Source: Opisthocomus hoazin (Eukaryota > Chordata > Aves > Opisthocomiformes > Opisthocomidae). From it: a stretch of DNA of 64,000 nucleotides. This document shows positions 11,884-24,908 of this stretch, piece by piece. Where the stretch lies: assembly GCF_030867145.1 (NCBI RefSeq), contig NC_134417.1, forward strand, positions 9,153,577 through 9,217,576. The letters run 5' to 3'. Under the pieces are notes generated by a model, which saw only the letters and a program-made list of their open reading frames with translations, was not told the origin of the DNA and did no database searches. The first letter of the stretch is position 1; every line of letters starts with the position of its first letter. Position numbers and translations under genes: made by a program.

Positions 11884-14315
11884 AGAATGTCACAAAGCAG
11901 CAGCCGGGCAGAAAAGCTGTCTTTCTCAGCAGGACGTGAAGTCAGCTTTGCTAAACAGGCTCTCTCCTGAAACTTCCCTGGAAGTCTGCAACAGAGCAAA
12001 CCACTGAAACAACCCTCTTGCTAAGACACAGTACCATTTGCACAAGTTCCTTCCATTCAGATCTCCAATCACAGAAAAAAGGTGGCAAGCACAACTATGT
12101 CATTCCAAACCGGAGGAACCGACCTACCGAGAGTTTAAATGACCTGTTGAAAGTTCTTCACTTATGAGCCTGAATAAGGCTTATTCTTGGTTTGTAACCC
12201 AGTAACCCTCATTTCTTGACACGTAACCCAGAGTAACAACCCCTTCACAGAGGCTGGATGACAGACAGAGGAATTTTAAGCAAAAGAGCATGCTGACAAA
12301 AGCACCCTTTCATCAGCACTGGTTCTACAACAGCAGAGCAGGCTAAGGCCGACAGCACTAGCTAATGTAATAATGCCAGCAAAGTTTTGCACTACGACCT
12401 CAGAAAAGGAAAAAAAAATATTAGTTGTAAAATGCACACTCATAAAATTACAGCAATCACTATAGCAGGCAGTCTCCAAATCGTCAGTAAGCAGCACTAT
12501 TGTAAGCAGCACTCCCCTGGGACCATCGTGAGTGCTTTGAGAACCAGCACTTGTGAAGCGCACGCATCGGGGAGAGTTTTGAGATCAGCTTCCCTGAAAT
12601 CAGCTCCCACATTTACTGACCTTCAAGCGCAAAACAGGAACCCCATTTGTTTACATAAGCTTTACCTGAGAGAAGTGGGTACGTAGGGCTGCTCAGGGTG
12701 TAACCAGAGAGGTTATACCTACATGGGGACTTAAGGCGTGGAGACTGCATTGTCACCTGTAAATTCATTACTGTGCACGCTCTATTTGCAAATGTAATGA
12801 CAGGTACACCTTTGTAAACACACTAAATTAGACTAACACATATTTAGCATTCTGGCTAAGCCACTGAAAAGAAACAACACACCTCCACCTTTGAGGATAG
12901 AGACAAACATCAAAAACTGGCTTCCGACGAAGGAGTTGAGAGCCTTCTGCTCAGCTGCACTGCCAGTCACTGATCTCACAGACGCACACAACAGGCAACC
13001 TGTGCGAGACAGCAGCTCAGGGCATGCTCACAGAACCTGCCTCAAGTCTGAATTACCAAGCAGCGACCAAGATGGTTTCTCAATTAAGAGGCATCACTGA
13101 CCATCTTACTGCTTGAGCGCCCACAGTCCTCCTTGGGGAAAACCCAGCCATTATTCTGAGGATGTCGGTCATCGAGCTTAACAAAAGCGAATAACCACGG
13201 CAGCCTCTTCTGATCCCAGCAGACCACCACCAGCAGAGCGGTGCTGAGCTCCAGGGCCTCCCTCCCGGGACACTGCCTACCCGCCCTTTAACCCGAAGGG
13301 CTGCTGCCCTCGCCCAGTGCTGGCACAAGTCAAAATAAGCTGCTCCCAGCCGTGGAGCCGGGTCGCACGAGTGGACTGGTTGCCAGTAGCCAAGGTATAA
13401 GGAACAGCACCAGACCCGTACGTGCATTACTTGGTGGAACGGCAGAGCTGCGAATGACCGAGTCCCTGCAGCCCCCGTGAGACCAGGCAGCCGAGCAGAG
13501 GCACCGGAGCCGGAGGCACGGCTGCCACCCAAGCTCCCCACTTACCCGGCACAAGGGAACACGCGTGGGGAAGAGCTCTTCCCAACGCTCCCCTCCCACC
13601 AGAACCCACTGCCCGGCACTGCGCTGCTTCGACACCGCAGCCAGGCGAGACACCGACCCCCGTGAACCCGCGCTCCATCCTCCTCCAGGCGCTGGAGCGG
13701 GCTTGCACCGCAGCTCCCCAGGCTGCCGGAGGGCCTCATACCACCCCTCTCTGTCACAGCCTTGTTTTCCAGGTGGGCTCCGAACGGCTCTCAGCGTGAC
13801 CCCAGCTCACCCCGGGGTCGGAGGGCAGAAAGGAAGCGAACGTAGCTTTCGTTTCCTCAAGACAGGTGCAAGCCTTGCGCAAACACGCCTGGAAACCGCA
13901 CTTCTGCTGCCCGGAGCAGCGGCACAGCCCGAGCGGCGGGCTGGCACGCGCCCTCTGAGGAACGCTGCTTTACCTCTGCGTAAGGCCCGCTCGATGACTC
14001 CGGCAGAGCCCCGGTTCCGCCCGGGCCGGGGGCCACCCCGCTGCCCCGGCCGCGCACACGGCTCCGCTGACCCCGGGCTCTCGGGGGAGCGACGTCCAGG
14101 CCGGCCCCGTGAGGGTGAGCCCCGGCTCTCGGCTCCGGCCGGAGGAACCCGGTCCCGGCGGACCCGGGCCAGCCCCGGCGGCGAGGCCCAGAGAACGCGC
14201 CCGTCGAGGGGGGCTCCGCCGCCGGCCCGGCCGCGGCACCCGGGCCGGGGTGAGGCGGCTGCGGCGGGGCAGAGAGCGGCTGACTCCCGCCCGGCCCCGG
14301 CCCCGTCCCACTTAC

Positions 14316-14318
14316 CAT
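14316..14318 (-). CDS. AP1S3: AP-1 complex sigma-1C subunit, first coding exon (start codon only; partial)
   Basis: On the minus strand the sequence reads CCGCCGCACC-ATG-GTAAGT, a strong Kozak context whose ATG is followed at once by a consensus splice donor. Clathrin-adaptor sigma-subunit genes (AP1S and AP2S families) characteristically have a first exon that contributes only the initiator Met, with exon 2 starting at IHF or IRF. In mammals AP1S3 lies next to WDFY1 on the same strand, exactly as here. The product is the small subunit of the AP-1 adaptor that sorts cargo into clathrin vesicles at the trans-Golgi network and endosomes. The identity rests on the ATG/donor architecture, the CpG-island position and synteny; no AP1S3 protein sequence is visible because later exons are probably beyond the left edge. 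The 5' UTR extends rightward from 14319 to an unknown point. Another gene with a Met-only first exon is possible. Confidence 0.5.
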
Positions 14319-14425
14319 GGTGCGGCGGCGGCAGGCTGGGAGCCGGCCCGGCTGAGTGCCGGCCGCCTCCCCCGCCCTGCCTCCTCCCCGCCCCGCGCCA
14401 GGTGAGGCCGCGGCCGCTTCGCGCC

Positions 14426-14441
14426 TTCCCACAATGCCCCG
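14426..14441. promoter_or_regulatory. Possible ZNF143/Staf or RBPJ-type promoter motif
   Basis: TTCCCACAATGCCCCG resembles the CCCAYAATGC core of ZNF143/Staf sites. Read on the minus strand it contains GTGGGAA, the RBPJ (CSL) core. It lies about 110 bases upstream of the AP1S3 start codon inside the CpG island, a usual place for such elements. This is a motif match only. Confidence 0.3.
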
Positions 14442-14760
14442 GACGGGAACTCCCTCCCCGCCGGGCCGGGCCCGGGCCCCTGTGGCGTCGGGCTGCTGGC
14501 GGGAGGCCGGTCCCCGCGCTGCGGCAGACGGGCAGCCGGCCGCGGGCCAGCGGGCACGGCTTGGGCGGAGAGGCGGCAGCGGGGCGCGGGCCGGGCAGGG
14601 ACCCGTCCGGCCCCCGCGGCACCTGTACGCGCCGTGACCGCTCCAGAGGCCCGGGCCGCTCCCCTCCCCAGCGGCCGCACCCGAGGGCAGGGCTGCTCTG
14701 CAGCCCGTCTGCCCCGGGACGAAGCTCGGGCGGTTCAGACACCTGACACGGCTGGGCTTT

Positions 14761-17700
14761 GCTCACCTGTGCTTGCTGAGGGAGTTGGGTGAGAGAGCAA
14801 GGCAGGATCCGCAAATCCCGTCACCTCTGGCAGGGATCTGCTGGTAAGCAGCTGGTGCCAAAAGAACGCGCAGCGTCCGCGGACGCAGCGCTCGCCTCAG
14901 AAGCTCCGAGTCCAGGCGTTAAGGCTTCACCAGCTCCTACCCAGAGTCCGATCCAGGTGCAAACTGCCACGTGAGCATAAAACGAGAAAACCTTGGACAT
15001 TTAAGTCCCACGTTTGTGGCCTGCACCTAGCCCCGAGCACGGCGTGCCTGGGTTCTGGATGTGGTCCCCACCTGCTCCAGGCAGAGCCGTGCCCTGCTCG
15101 CGTGCAGTGCTCGATGCTTCTGAGCCACCACCAAGGAAGGGAAATCCCAGGGAGCTCAGGGACCCCAGGGGACACTGTGGTGTCAGTGGCTGGCACTGGT
15201 GGAACCTCTCTACAGCCTCTGCCTTCAGCAAAATGGGAGAGGTCCCTCGGTCAAGAGCAATTGTGCACGCATGGCTGAGGGGGCAGCTGGGCTGAAATCC
15301 GCTCCCAGTTGGAAATGCTTGTTTGTGAGAGCAGAGAGCATATGCAGGGGTGTGCTCCTCACGCTCATTTCACAGCGTGGAGGTAATTTCCACATTTCCC
15401 TACGCGTGCATGACCCTGCTCCTCTCTGCAAGCTTCGATTTGGTCTATACAGACACGCTGGTCATAGAGCCCTCCGCTGCTGCTCAGTTCTGGTTTCTGC
15501 GTGTTCCAACCCACCCTGCCAGGCAGCAGACGCACGCTGTGATGCTGCCAGCTGCTGAGTGCTCTGGTTTCACTTCTGGAGTGCACAACACAAGAAGTGC
15601 GAGTCCCAGCTGCCTGCAGGTCTCACTGATACTTCACCTGCTCGCTAGCCTCCAGCCCCTGTCACTTCCTAAGCACACAGCCCGGGCCCACAAAGCAGCA
15701 GTGGCTACAGACCGCAGGAACACGCTCGCCCTTTACCGCACAGCTATGGTGCAGCACACGCCTTGCTGGTTTTGCTGGGGCACCATCCCGCCTTCAGTGA
15801 GCCTGCCAAATACGTGCTTACTGCTATAGGCACCTGATAAAGTAGTCCAAAGCCTTTTGCTAGATTCTCCACAAGATAGCGAGGGTAAGTAAACAGGCCA
15901 CAAAAAGTGCTGCCTTCCCCAGGAGGCAAACATGTGGCTTCCCTACAACCACGGTCATGCTCCTGCCCCACGCAGCCCCCAGCTCTACCTCCTGCGGCCT
16001 ATGCAGAACAACAGGGAGCTGGCTCTGCGCTTCAACCCCAAGTGTTCCTCCCTGCTGGGGAATGGGGAGTGTCCATAGATACCACTGCAGCACTGGGAAG
16101 GCCACGTCTCTGCAAACACTCCAAACTGGGATTTGCCCAACATGCAAGAATGCAGACACCCCAGTGCAGTTGTGCTACGGATCTGGGGCATCAGCACTTT
16201 CATCTCCAAAATGAATTTGAAATTAAGGGATGAACATTCCCCTCACTCCACCACCCCTCACCTCCCCCTCCCCCCCAAAAAAAAAGTTTCGTGAAAACAA
16301 CTCTGTTCAGCAGCCTGCATTTTACCTAGCTATGTAATTTACTCCGGTGATGGACAATAACATGTTTTCACTTAACAACCGTTTCCTAATAATCTTACTC
16401 TTCTGTGCACAGACCTTACCTAATTAGGCCCATGAACTCAAGAGAACCAGCCTGCTGCTTTTGTGTTTTTGCAAATACATCAGAAAAAAAAGCAGCAGCA
16501 AACACATCATGCATACAGTGCACATTAACAGCAGTGGCCAGCGTGAACCAATTATGGCCAATCTCACAGGTTAGCAGAGAAAATTTTGCTGTCCTACAGA
16601 AACAAGGCTGCAGATATAAGATCATGCCTAAATTAGATGATTTCCAGCACAGAAAGCCAGGCTGTACCTAATGACTGGCTAACTAGAAGTGGCAAGGAGT
16701 TGGAATTCTCCCCTCCCTGCCTCTCTGCCACTAGCACTGTGTGCCTGCACAATGTTATGATAAAGAAGATAGCTCAAGCTTCCCACCTAGGAACTACTGA
16801 TGGTTATCAGTGTCACACAGCTACCGGAGCAGGGGGAGGCAGCTGTGGCACACAGTTGTGCCAGGTGAACTGGTGGGGTGATCTTCTGCCAGAAAAATGC
16901 CATACCATGGGCTCTTTCCGGTCCTTCCCTTAGGCCATGTTAATTTATCTGAACACAAAAGCTTGCAAAGTAATGCAAATTTATTTCTCTAACTCAAAAT
17001 GGGCTGCAAAAGGCTCTGAGACCCTTCTCTTCTGGCTCCTGTCTCTGCCTGGGGGAAAATCCTCATATTCCTTTCTTGAGGGCCCTTTGAAATGGCTTTT
17101 AAGTGAGGCAAGCAGCTTTTTACTGCTACTGGATATTGCATCTTCTTTGCTTATGTTCCACGCTTCTAGCAGCCTATCACATTCAGAAGTAGAAAACGTT
17201 CACACTGAGAGTTACAGGGGATTCAGTGAGCCTTGTGTGCCTACAGCTGCTGGTTAAGAGCTTCTCTAGCTCCTAGGCAGAAGTTTTGGTGAGTGTGGAC
17301 ATTATTTATTTGAAAAGAAGTTACTGCTAAAATGTCAGATGCCATAGACTGATGGAGTCCTAAACCTGCAACAAGCATGACTGAGGCCCTCCTAATATCT
17401 GCAAGCTTTATGGACTGCAGAAGCTGATCTTGGACCACAGAAGTAAAGCAATATGTTCACTAATGTTTTACAATTGATTGCGAAGTTATATTCACGTACA
17501 TTTCCAGGGAAACAAACAAATCCTGACAGCTCCGATTAAGAGACACAAACCACTGTCTAAAGAACAGCAGGGAGAGAATAATCCGCAACACTTTCACTTC
17601 CTTCTAAAAAACTGCAAAAAATTTCCTTCTGAAAAAAACCCCGCCTTTTCATTGCAGAAAGCTGCCTTTTTACTGCCATGGAGTAACCACAGCAAACGAA

Positions 17701-20700
17701 GCAGAACACTGGTCATTTACACCGATTCTAGCCAGCACACGCCTTGGTGCCATTTCTCAGCACCTACATGGAGCTGCTGCCGGGCGCGCAGAGCCACAGG
17801 CTGCTTCAGGTAAGGAGCCCTGCGTGAACCCAGGAGCTCAGGCTGATGCACACTCCGCTCCCTGATTTTACAGGAGACCTGCTGTGCAGGTGCTTTTCCA
17901 CTTTACACCAGATCTGTAGAGGAAAGAGAAAACTTTAAAAGCCCAATCTAAATTCAGCTGCAGGAGGTAGCTTTTAATTGCACTTTGGATCAATAGAGAA
18001 GCAATCTAACACTTGCTCGTGGTTACTAGGCAGGGGTTTGTACTTTTCCAGACAATTTTCCACTGCTTTGCATATGTTCCGTTTTTTTACTTGCTCACAC
18101 AATCTGGATTCTCCACAATTTAAGTGCAGAACAAAGCATTCATACCACTAAAGAACATACCGAATTATGTGTCTGCGCCACAGATTTTGGTACCTTCTCA
18201 GCAGCAATAGCAAGTTCAGTAAGTAGTCCCAACGTTTAAGCAAAGTACTAGAAAAGTGTTAAAAATAGCGGTCTCAAATCCTTATAGCCTGTACTGAACT
18301 GATAGGTGTACACAAGTACTTAAATGGTGTCAAGTAGCATTTTATTTCATTTCCAGCTGTATAAAACTAAGAGCAGGCCAAAAGATGGACAGACATTAAT
18401 TAATAAAGCTCATCCAGAATTCTCCTTCTATCAAGAGAAATTTGTTCTGTAGCCCTCTTGTGTCCAGCTGCATTAACAGCTATCAGATCCACAGTGTCCT
18501 TCCTTACAATCCCTTAAATCAAGGCTCTGCGTGCTTTAACCACACTGCCATTCAGTTCTTTGCCCTTTCCACCTTCCCTCGGTTTCTTTCATGTTTTCCC
18601 TCTTTCCATCCTGGTTGTAAAATCTAAGTATGTTCAGACCATGCTCTGAAACAGCAGAGTGCTCAGCTGGTATATTCACATCTTAAAACAAGGGAGCTGC
18701 TGTTTTGGAGTAGGAGGACTAAAACGTCCCTCGTTCCCTGTAAGCATGCTTATATTCCCAGCATTTCTTCTCCATAAAAGGACTGTAATGAACACAATTT
18801 ATGGCCTTGTTTCCCTCTTTTCGATAATGCCTACGAGATCAGGTTTTAAACTGAGTGTCCCACAGACACCATTCAGACGTGTGCCCCATTTCCCTACCCT
18901 TACAGAAATCACCCTGACATTTTCCAAAACCTGTAAGTACTGTTGACAGTCCTGTTGATCCCAGACCTTCTCTACCAACCACCAAGATTAAAATCTCTGG
19001 TGTCCACCACCCAGCTGGGACACTGCACAGTCAGGGTTGTAAGAGGCAGTGGCTTTTACAGTATTGTTTTCCAACCTCCATAGGCTGTAGCAAACAGAAG
19101 AGTGAGTTAGGGCTGCATTGCTATGGGTGCTTAATGGGATGGAGTCTTGTGACTGAAGATGGGGTAATGGGTTGTTTTCCTAGAAGACACTCACCTTCCA
19201 CATCTGCTGCCTCGGTCACCCTTAATTCAGCCACTGCAAGACCAGCTCACTCTTACAGATCAGGAGGCTCAGGCAAGAAGTTCAGTTGTGCTTCAAGAGC
19301 TGCTATCACCTGTCTCAAGGAGCTGAACGCCAACATAGACATGCTGCAGTGGAGGAAACCTGGAGAAGGAGCCATAACTAAGAGAGAAAGAAGGAGAAAT
19401 GAATGAGAACACAGAAAAGACAAAGGACAGTACTAGAACAGAAAAACAGCTACACAGCTTAGCAGCAACATCAAGGAATACTAGCAAGCAGCACACACTA
19501 TCAGCAACACAGGGGTGCACTTCATGAAAACTTAAAATGAGTTTTGATAGCTACATGCATATAGATTTCTGAGAGCAGCTGAAACCATAAGGGAAACTGA
19601 CTTCAGAAAGAAAAATCAATATAGATAGTGAGAGCCATGCTGTCTTCTTTATTTGAAAGACAGCTGTAATAACAAAGCTAGGAGCAAGTTAAACCCTACT
19701 CTGTAGGTTACCTATAAACAAGGTAACGGACAGAAAAGCATGCACCTCCACGACATTTGTGCAAGCCAGTTTCCTGAACAACAGGGTAATATAAAGCATT
19801 TCAGAGGAAAAACGGAAAGACCATGTATAAAAATACAGATGGGAAATCCTACAGTCAACCTGTATTTCTACATAAATTTGTCTTGGTTTTGAGCTGGATA
19901 AATGCTAACAGATACCTAAGCCTCTGGGTATCTCACAGAAAGCATGATTCATAGCACGCCAGGGCCTTTGTAAACAAAATTGACACGACTGACTTGGTAA
20001 TTCAGTTATAACAGCTAGATATGAGGCAACCCATGCTATCTTTGTGACAAAAAGCAATTTAGGAATGAATGTACCAAATATTCTGCAGACAATCCAGTCA
20101 ATCCCATCTGAATTGCTATAACGCATACAGAGTAAGTCAAACAACATGGTTTGACTTCTCTCTGTGAGCACGGATTATACAGTAAAAGTGGTAAGAGACC
20201 CTGGGTACACAAGTCAGTTGGAAGGCAATTAGTTACGACAACTCTGAGGGGCCTTTATGTTGAGGGAGGAAAGGCTCGTGTTATAGAAGCAGAAAGCAAA
20301 GTTTCTAATGACCCCATATATTTCACCTTATTATTTAATTTTGTGGAAAAAAATTGTATAGATTTTATTACCAGTATTATTTTGATACTTTCTTCCATTG
20401 CTGAAGTAATAAAACCAATAACATTGTCTTTGAATCTGTTCAGCTATTAGCTTTTACATATTAGTTTAGCACACAGCTACCTAGAGACCATGCCCTTACT
20501 TTCTCCAAAGGACCAAAAAACTTTGCGGGATCATTTGGCAGCAGTCACTTAGATCGTTGAGAAGGCTTGCCTTTTAACCACGAGAGAAGCAGATAAAGCC
20601 TTCAGAGGCCACGTTGCAACTCACTGAAAGATGGTTAGTTGATGACAAAAAAATTTCTTTAAATGTTAAGCTGGCAGAAATTCATCCTTTTCTGTTGAGT

Positions 20701-22005
20701 TTGATCACGGTATTTCACCGTTAGCCAGGTCATTCAGAACTGAGGACTTCGTCTACAGAGACAAAAAGCATTGGAGAGCTTTCCTTCGGAAGTACGTAGT
20801 AGTAAATCTGCTCAACATAAAAATCTGTCCCTTTCCTCCATCTCGCGTATTCTAAATCTCTCCAGTGAGTAAAGTCAACTCCATGCCAAAAACCTCATAG
20901 CTAAGACCTGCCACACAGCTTATCTGAACTTAAATGAAGTTTGCGACATAAGGAATGTGGGAAGTGATCAACTATACATTCTCATTTAGAAAACCAATAC
21001 ATGTATTTTAGTGCTTTCACTACAAGGACACTATTTGCAGTTCTCAAACATTTTCAAACTTAGTTAATCTAGAGTTCATAAGCCTTACTTAAAACATTCT
21101 GGAAGATGGTCTACAGAGACATCTAAACAGGCTTTTCCAACTACAGATCAGTAACAGCTTCATTGCTTCCAGTCACTTTTTGTTGGAACTAGGAAACAGG
21201 GTATTTTGCCTTGAGAAAGGTGAGCAGTTTAAGCTGATCAAAATGAGACATGTCTTGTTAGAAAAAATAAAATTACAGTATTCTATACCACATAGGCTAC
21301 TCAGCCACCCTTCAGAGGTGGCAGGAATTTCTGAAACCGTTTGAGACTCCTCCTATTGCTCCTGAATACCCTAGGGAGCAGGGAGCTACGTCGCATGTTA
21401 ATAGGCCAACATTCAGGCATCCAAGTGTTACAAAGCCAGCCAGGGCTGTATTTGAGCCTGTGAAGGCTGTGAGTAACTGCAAGGGATAAGGATGCTTCCC
21501 AGCTTGTCCCCATGCTTTCTCTGTGAGAAAGTATCACAAGATAAGTGTAACCACCTCCTGTGGCTGTGGTTTGCATCCTCTGTATGTATCATATTGTAGA
21601 ATCTGCTCATCCTATCCGGCATAAATTAGTATTTCTCCAACACCTCAGACAGGCCCAAGGGATCTCAGGGAAGAGACTGATCCTCTGATACTCTATGTTG
21701 TAAGAACATTTGCAGACCTCTGAAGCGGAACCAGATGAACCAGAGAAGAGGTCTATATGAGCTGGCAAGCAGAACACAGGATAGGATTAATACATCCCTG
21801 GTTGGGATCACGAAGCAGTTCTTTATCTCTCAGCTCATCATGGGCCTCTAACCCTACTGCTGCAGGTCATTCAGCTCCAACAACACATCTGACAAGCCCT
21901 CCCTCCAACCTAGAATGTGGACATGGGCCATGCAAATGAGGAGCCAGAGCATACGATGGGGGTTGTTCATTCACAGAATAGAGGAAAAGATGGATCATCC
22001 AAATA
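14761..22005. other. Intergenic region between the AP1S3 promoter and the WDFY1 3' end
   Basis: Several short open frames occur but none shows family resemblance, exon-like splice sites or conserved residues. I see no tRNA, rRNA or recognisable repeat. The left few kilobases are moderately GC-rich, trailing off from the CpG island, and the rest is AT-rich. Confidence 0.5.
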
Positions 22006-22011
22006 GACTAA

Positions 22012-24848
22012 GTGAATATCAAGAAATATTTTATTGTACATGTAATCAAAGTTTAAAAAACAGACAAGAAGGAGCAAGGGACGGATTTACCTAGCATCTC
22101 TTAACTATGCAGGGTACAGAAATACAACTAGTAAAGAATTAGCACATATTAGTACCCTTTGTTCCCCCTTCCCTGCCCCAACGAAGGAGGTTATACAAGC
22201 AAGATTAGTAATGCTTCAAATCAAGCCTTCTCAGTAATTGCACACTTGAGCTAACATAGTTGAAGTAAGTTCAGTTTCATGAGAGAGTATGTGCTTTCAA
22301 AATAGTTGTTTATAAACAAAAACACTATGTCTTTAGTGGTTTGTAAGCATTACTCATTCAACACCAAGAATATACTTAAATGACTAATGATTTAGCAGCC
22401 ATAATTGTCTTGTTATATCTGAACTGACACTATCTTAAGTATATCAATTATAGAAAATAGATTCCTTAGATTTAACAATATGTAGTAGAGAATATATTAT
22501 CTAGAGGCAAAACCGTAATGTAAGTGGCTGTCAAGAAGCAGAGGAGGTATTCACAGGGAAGAGGGGGAGCTGCATGCTGAGCAGGGGGCACACTGACTGA
22601 TGAGAACTAAAAAAGCTGAAGTTCAGGAGTGCTTGCTGCAAAGCAGTTACATCTCAGTATCACTGGTGTAAGTTTCAGAACATCTGGTTTGAAAACTATG
22701 CTATTCGTCCCACATCTACATCAATCTCCCAGCTTAACTCATGACCCTAGATCCTCCTTACCACAGCACAGTAGGATCTAGCAACACAACTCATGCTCTG
22801 CCTTACATGCTGTGAGGAAGGCGGCTTCCATTCTCTTCCAAAGCCAGATAAGAAGCCTGAAAGTGAATGCAGAACGTTATCAGGGCTTATTCACCCCTTC
22901 AACCACTCATTTCCCTTCCTGATTTACAAGGGTGAAGGCCTTCAAAGCAGAAAGCTGCAACTTTTTTTCCAGTACAAGCCGATTTTCTCTCAATAGCTTA
23001 GAAATAAGCCTTCACAAAAAATGTAAGCTATACAGCGTGCAGCAAGGGATGAATTATATCAGTGTGACAAGGGCTAAACCCTGAACTGAAGGCAAAACAC
23101 GTTTTGGGATTCCCACAAAAGAGGGTTTTGTTTATTCTTCAGTGCCTCCATAAGCCTAGCAAATTAAAAGACTCTTCGCAAAACTTCCAGAGAAGGCCTG
23201 TGGAAACGTAGACAAAGCCAGGTCCAAAATAACAGTAACAGTATTCTGGATTCTAATGCCCTTTGGAGACTATCAGGTTTTTGGCTTAAAATGCAAGTGA
23301 ATCATGACATACTAACGATACCATGATCTTCATCTATTTCAGCCCACAGCATGGTCCCACGCAGATTATTAGTGTCAAGTTACACACCGGGGACTTGAAT
23401 TCACTAACACTCATAGCACCACTGGATTGTTGCTGTAAAGACAGTCTAACCCTTAAGTCTGCTGCCAGATAAGAGCCTATTACCTTTGACAGTTGCGCAA
23501 CACCACCTATTCTGAGCCAGCTGACCCACCCATGTTTTCTGTCCTCACACATATGCATCTGTTTTCAGAAAAATCGGAATAGCTCCAAGCTTAAACTCTG
23601 TGACATATTACCTTTGCTTTCAAAATTTCAAAACAAGTTCTCCTCACAATGTTCAAATTATGAAATTCACACAACAGACCAATTTATTGACAATATCTCA
23701 CTAGTATTTCTTGTACGTGCCAACTGCACAGTCATAAAAGCCTCCCAGCTCTTCTTCATACTTCTCAGCTTTGAAACAGGAAGTGATCAATATAGATCTC
23801 AGGATTAACAGACCTAGGTCCAGGGAAAAAAGCAGTTGTTCTGTACCTCAGTAATTATTGCTCAGTGTTTTAAGCAACACCAAGGCAGTATCTGAATTTA
23901 TGCTGCACTTTAACAGAAACAGGTTACCCACCATTAATGAAACATCAGCCTTTCCACAGGAAAAAGTCTCTAAAATTTAGCTGGCCATTTTTTCTTAGCC
24001 ATTGCATTTAACAAGGCAGATCTGCTTAGCTTCCCACTCTAACAGCATTATAGAGTTGTCAAAGTATATGGCTCATACCTACAGCCTGTTTTTAGAGTAG
24101 CTGGGCTGTACGTTTTCTTAAGAACTACACAAGTTTATTAGCTATGCTAAAACACTACTTACAAGAGCCTAGAATTGTCTGAAGACTCACCAGCTACCTA
24201 AACAGAACGACCGTCCCACAAAAGTGATTTCACTAATAACTGTACTCGAAGACAAATGCTACAAGAAAGCCAATAAAGGAAATCTTGTGTGATCAAAGGC
24301 TGTCTTACTATCTCATCTGAAAGAAGCTACCTGCCACTTTGAAGTATCTCCTCCTTCCATAGGAATAACCAACATACCTTTTGCAGGCAGTTTAGACAGT
24401 GACTGCTCAAAAGTATTTCTACAGAACTGCTTTTTGGAAGAGAAAATAAGTTATTTTACTATTTGCACAAATTGAGTTTACTACACTCATTTTACTCTGA
24501 TAATATTTTAGATACAAGGTATCTGTACAAGATATATCAACAGAGATAGCACATTGTTAACACTACATATGTAAACTGAGAAACAACAGGTCCTTTCATC
24601 AAGGTGTCATATTGCAGGTAAGCCATGTTACGTTAGTCCAAGAGCCTGCGAAACTGCACTTCCACACCAAGGAGATTCCTGGTCAGCCCAACAGAAAAGC
24701 CGTGCTCTATAAAGGTGACTGTCCATCCTGGAACAGCAGCAGGAGAAGAATCAAGCAACCAGTGTTTGCGGTAATATTCTTAAGAAGGACTCCATTCATT
24801 CGGTGCATATTGCTGTACATAAGGTGCATAAACCTGTCAGGTACGAGA
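22012..24848 (-). other. WDFY1: WDFY1 3' UTR (extent inferred)
   Basis: This non-coding stretch follows the WDFY1 stop codon (24849-24851) and runs to the candidate poly(A) signal at 22030-22035. It is AT-rich, has no open frame with family resemblance and holds no recognisable repeat. A long 3' UTR would fit the gene, but no transcript evidence is available here. Confidence 0.45.
22030..22035 (-). terminator. WDFY1: Candidate WDFY1 poly(A) signal (AATAAA)
   Basis: The minus strand reads ACAATAAAATATTT here, the canonical hexamer. It would give a 3' UTR of about 2.8 kb with cleavage near 22010. Alternative AATAAA hexamers nearer the stop codon occur around 23130 and 24135, so shorter isoforms are possible. 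The choice of this signal is an inference. Confidence 0.45.
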
Positions 24849-24908
24849 TCAGCGTGAGGAGAAGCCAGTTGCAAGGCTGCAACCAACTACTGGCGTCATG
24901 TCCCAGAT
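24849..24908 (-). CDS. WDFY1: WDFY1 coding exon 12 (last) with stop
   Basis: The exon encodes residues 392-410, [19 protein letters not shown], then TGA at 24851-24849. IWD closes the last WD repeat. The final residues SSR differ from the mammalian SPH end, but the length is the same to the residue. Confidence 0.95.
   Translation of the reverse strand: MWDMTPVVGCSLATGFSSR

Larger units (their letters stand above)
1948..13480. other. Long non-coding stretch, probably AP1S3 intron 1
   Basis: No homologous coding exon was recognised on either strand. The open frames are short, have no family resemblance and lack consistent splice contexts. I looked for a second sigma-subunit exon (peptide IHFILLFSRQGKLRLQKWY) on the minus strand and did not find it, so the remaining AP1S3 exons probably lie left of the window. 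The stretch contains an A-rich run (4748-4774) and a T-rich run (11840-11883). Confidence 0.5.
13480..14760. promoter_or_regulatory. CpG island, probable AP1S3 promoter
   Basis: The region is strongly GC-rich and dense in CG dinucleotides, in sharp contrast with both flanks. It surrounds the minus-strand start exon at 14316. GC-box cores (CCCCGCCC and CCCCGCCCCGC) lie at about 14368-14397, upstream of the start on the minus strand. No TATA box was seen. Long open frames here on both strands (up to nearly 400 codons) are a by-product of few AT-rich stop codons and are not annotated as genes. Confidence 0.8.

Noticed and set aside
12000-12110. Minus-strand peptide EWKELVQMVL that loosely recalls the AP sigma-subunit exon 2/3 region
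   Set aside because: The neighbouring residues do not follow the family, the IHFILLFSRQGK block is missing, and splice sites do not fit; taken as chance.
13565-14814. Overlapping open frames of 393 codons (+) and 335 codons (-) in the AP1S3 CpG island
   Set aside because: Both are rich in Pro, Arg, Gly and Ala, as expected from GC-rich DNA with few stop codons. Neither has a domain, and they overlap each other and a promoter.
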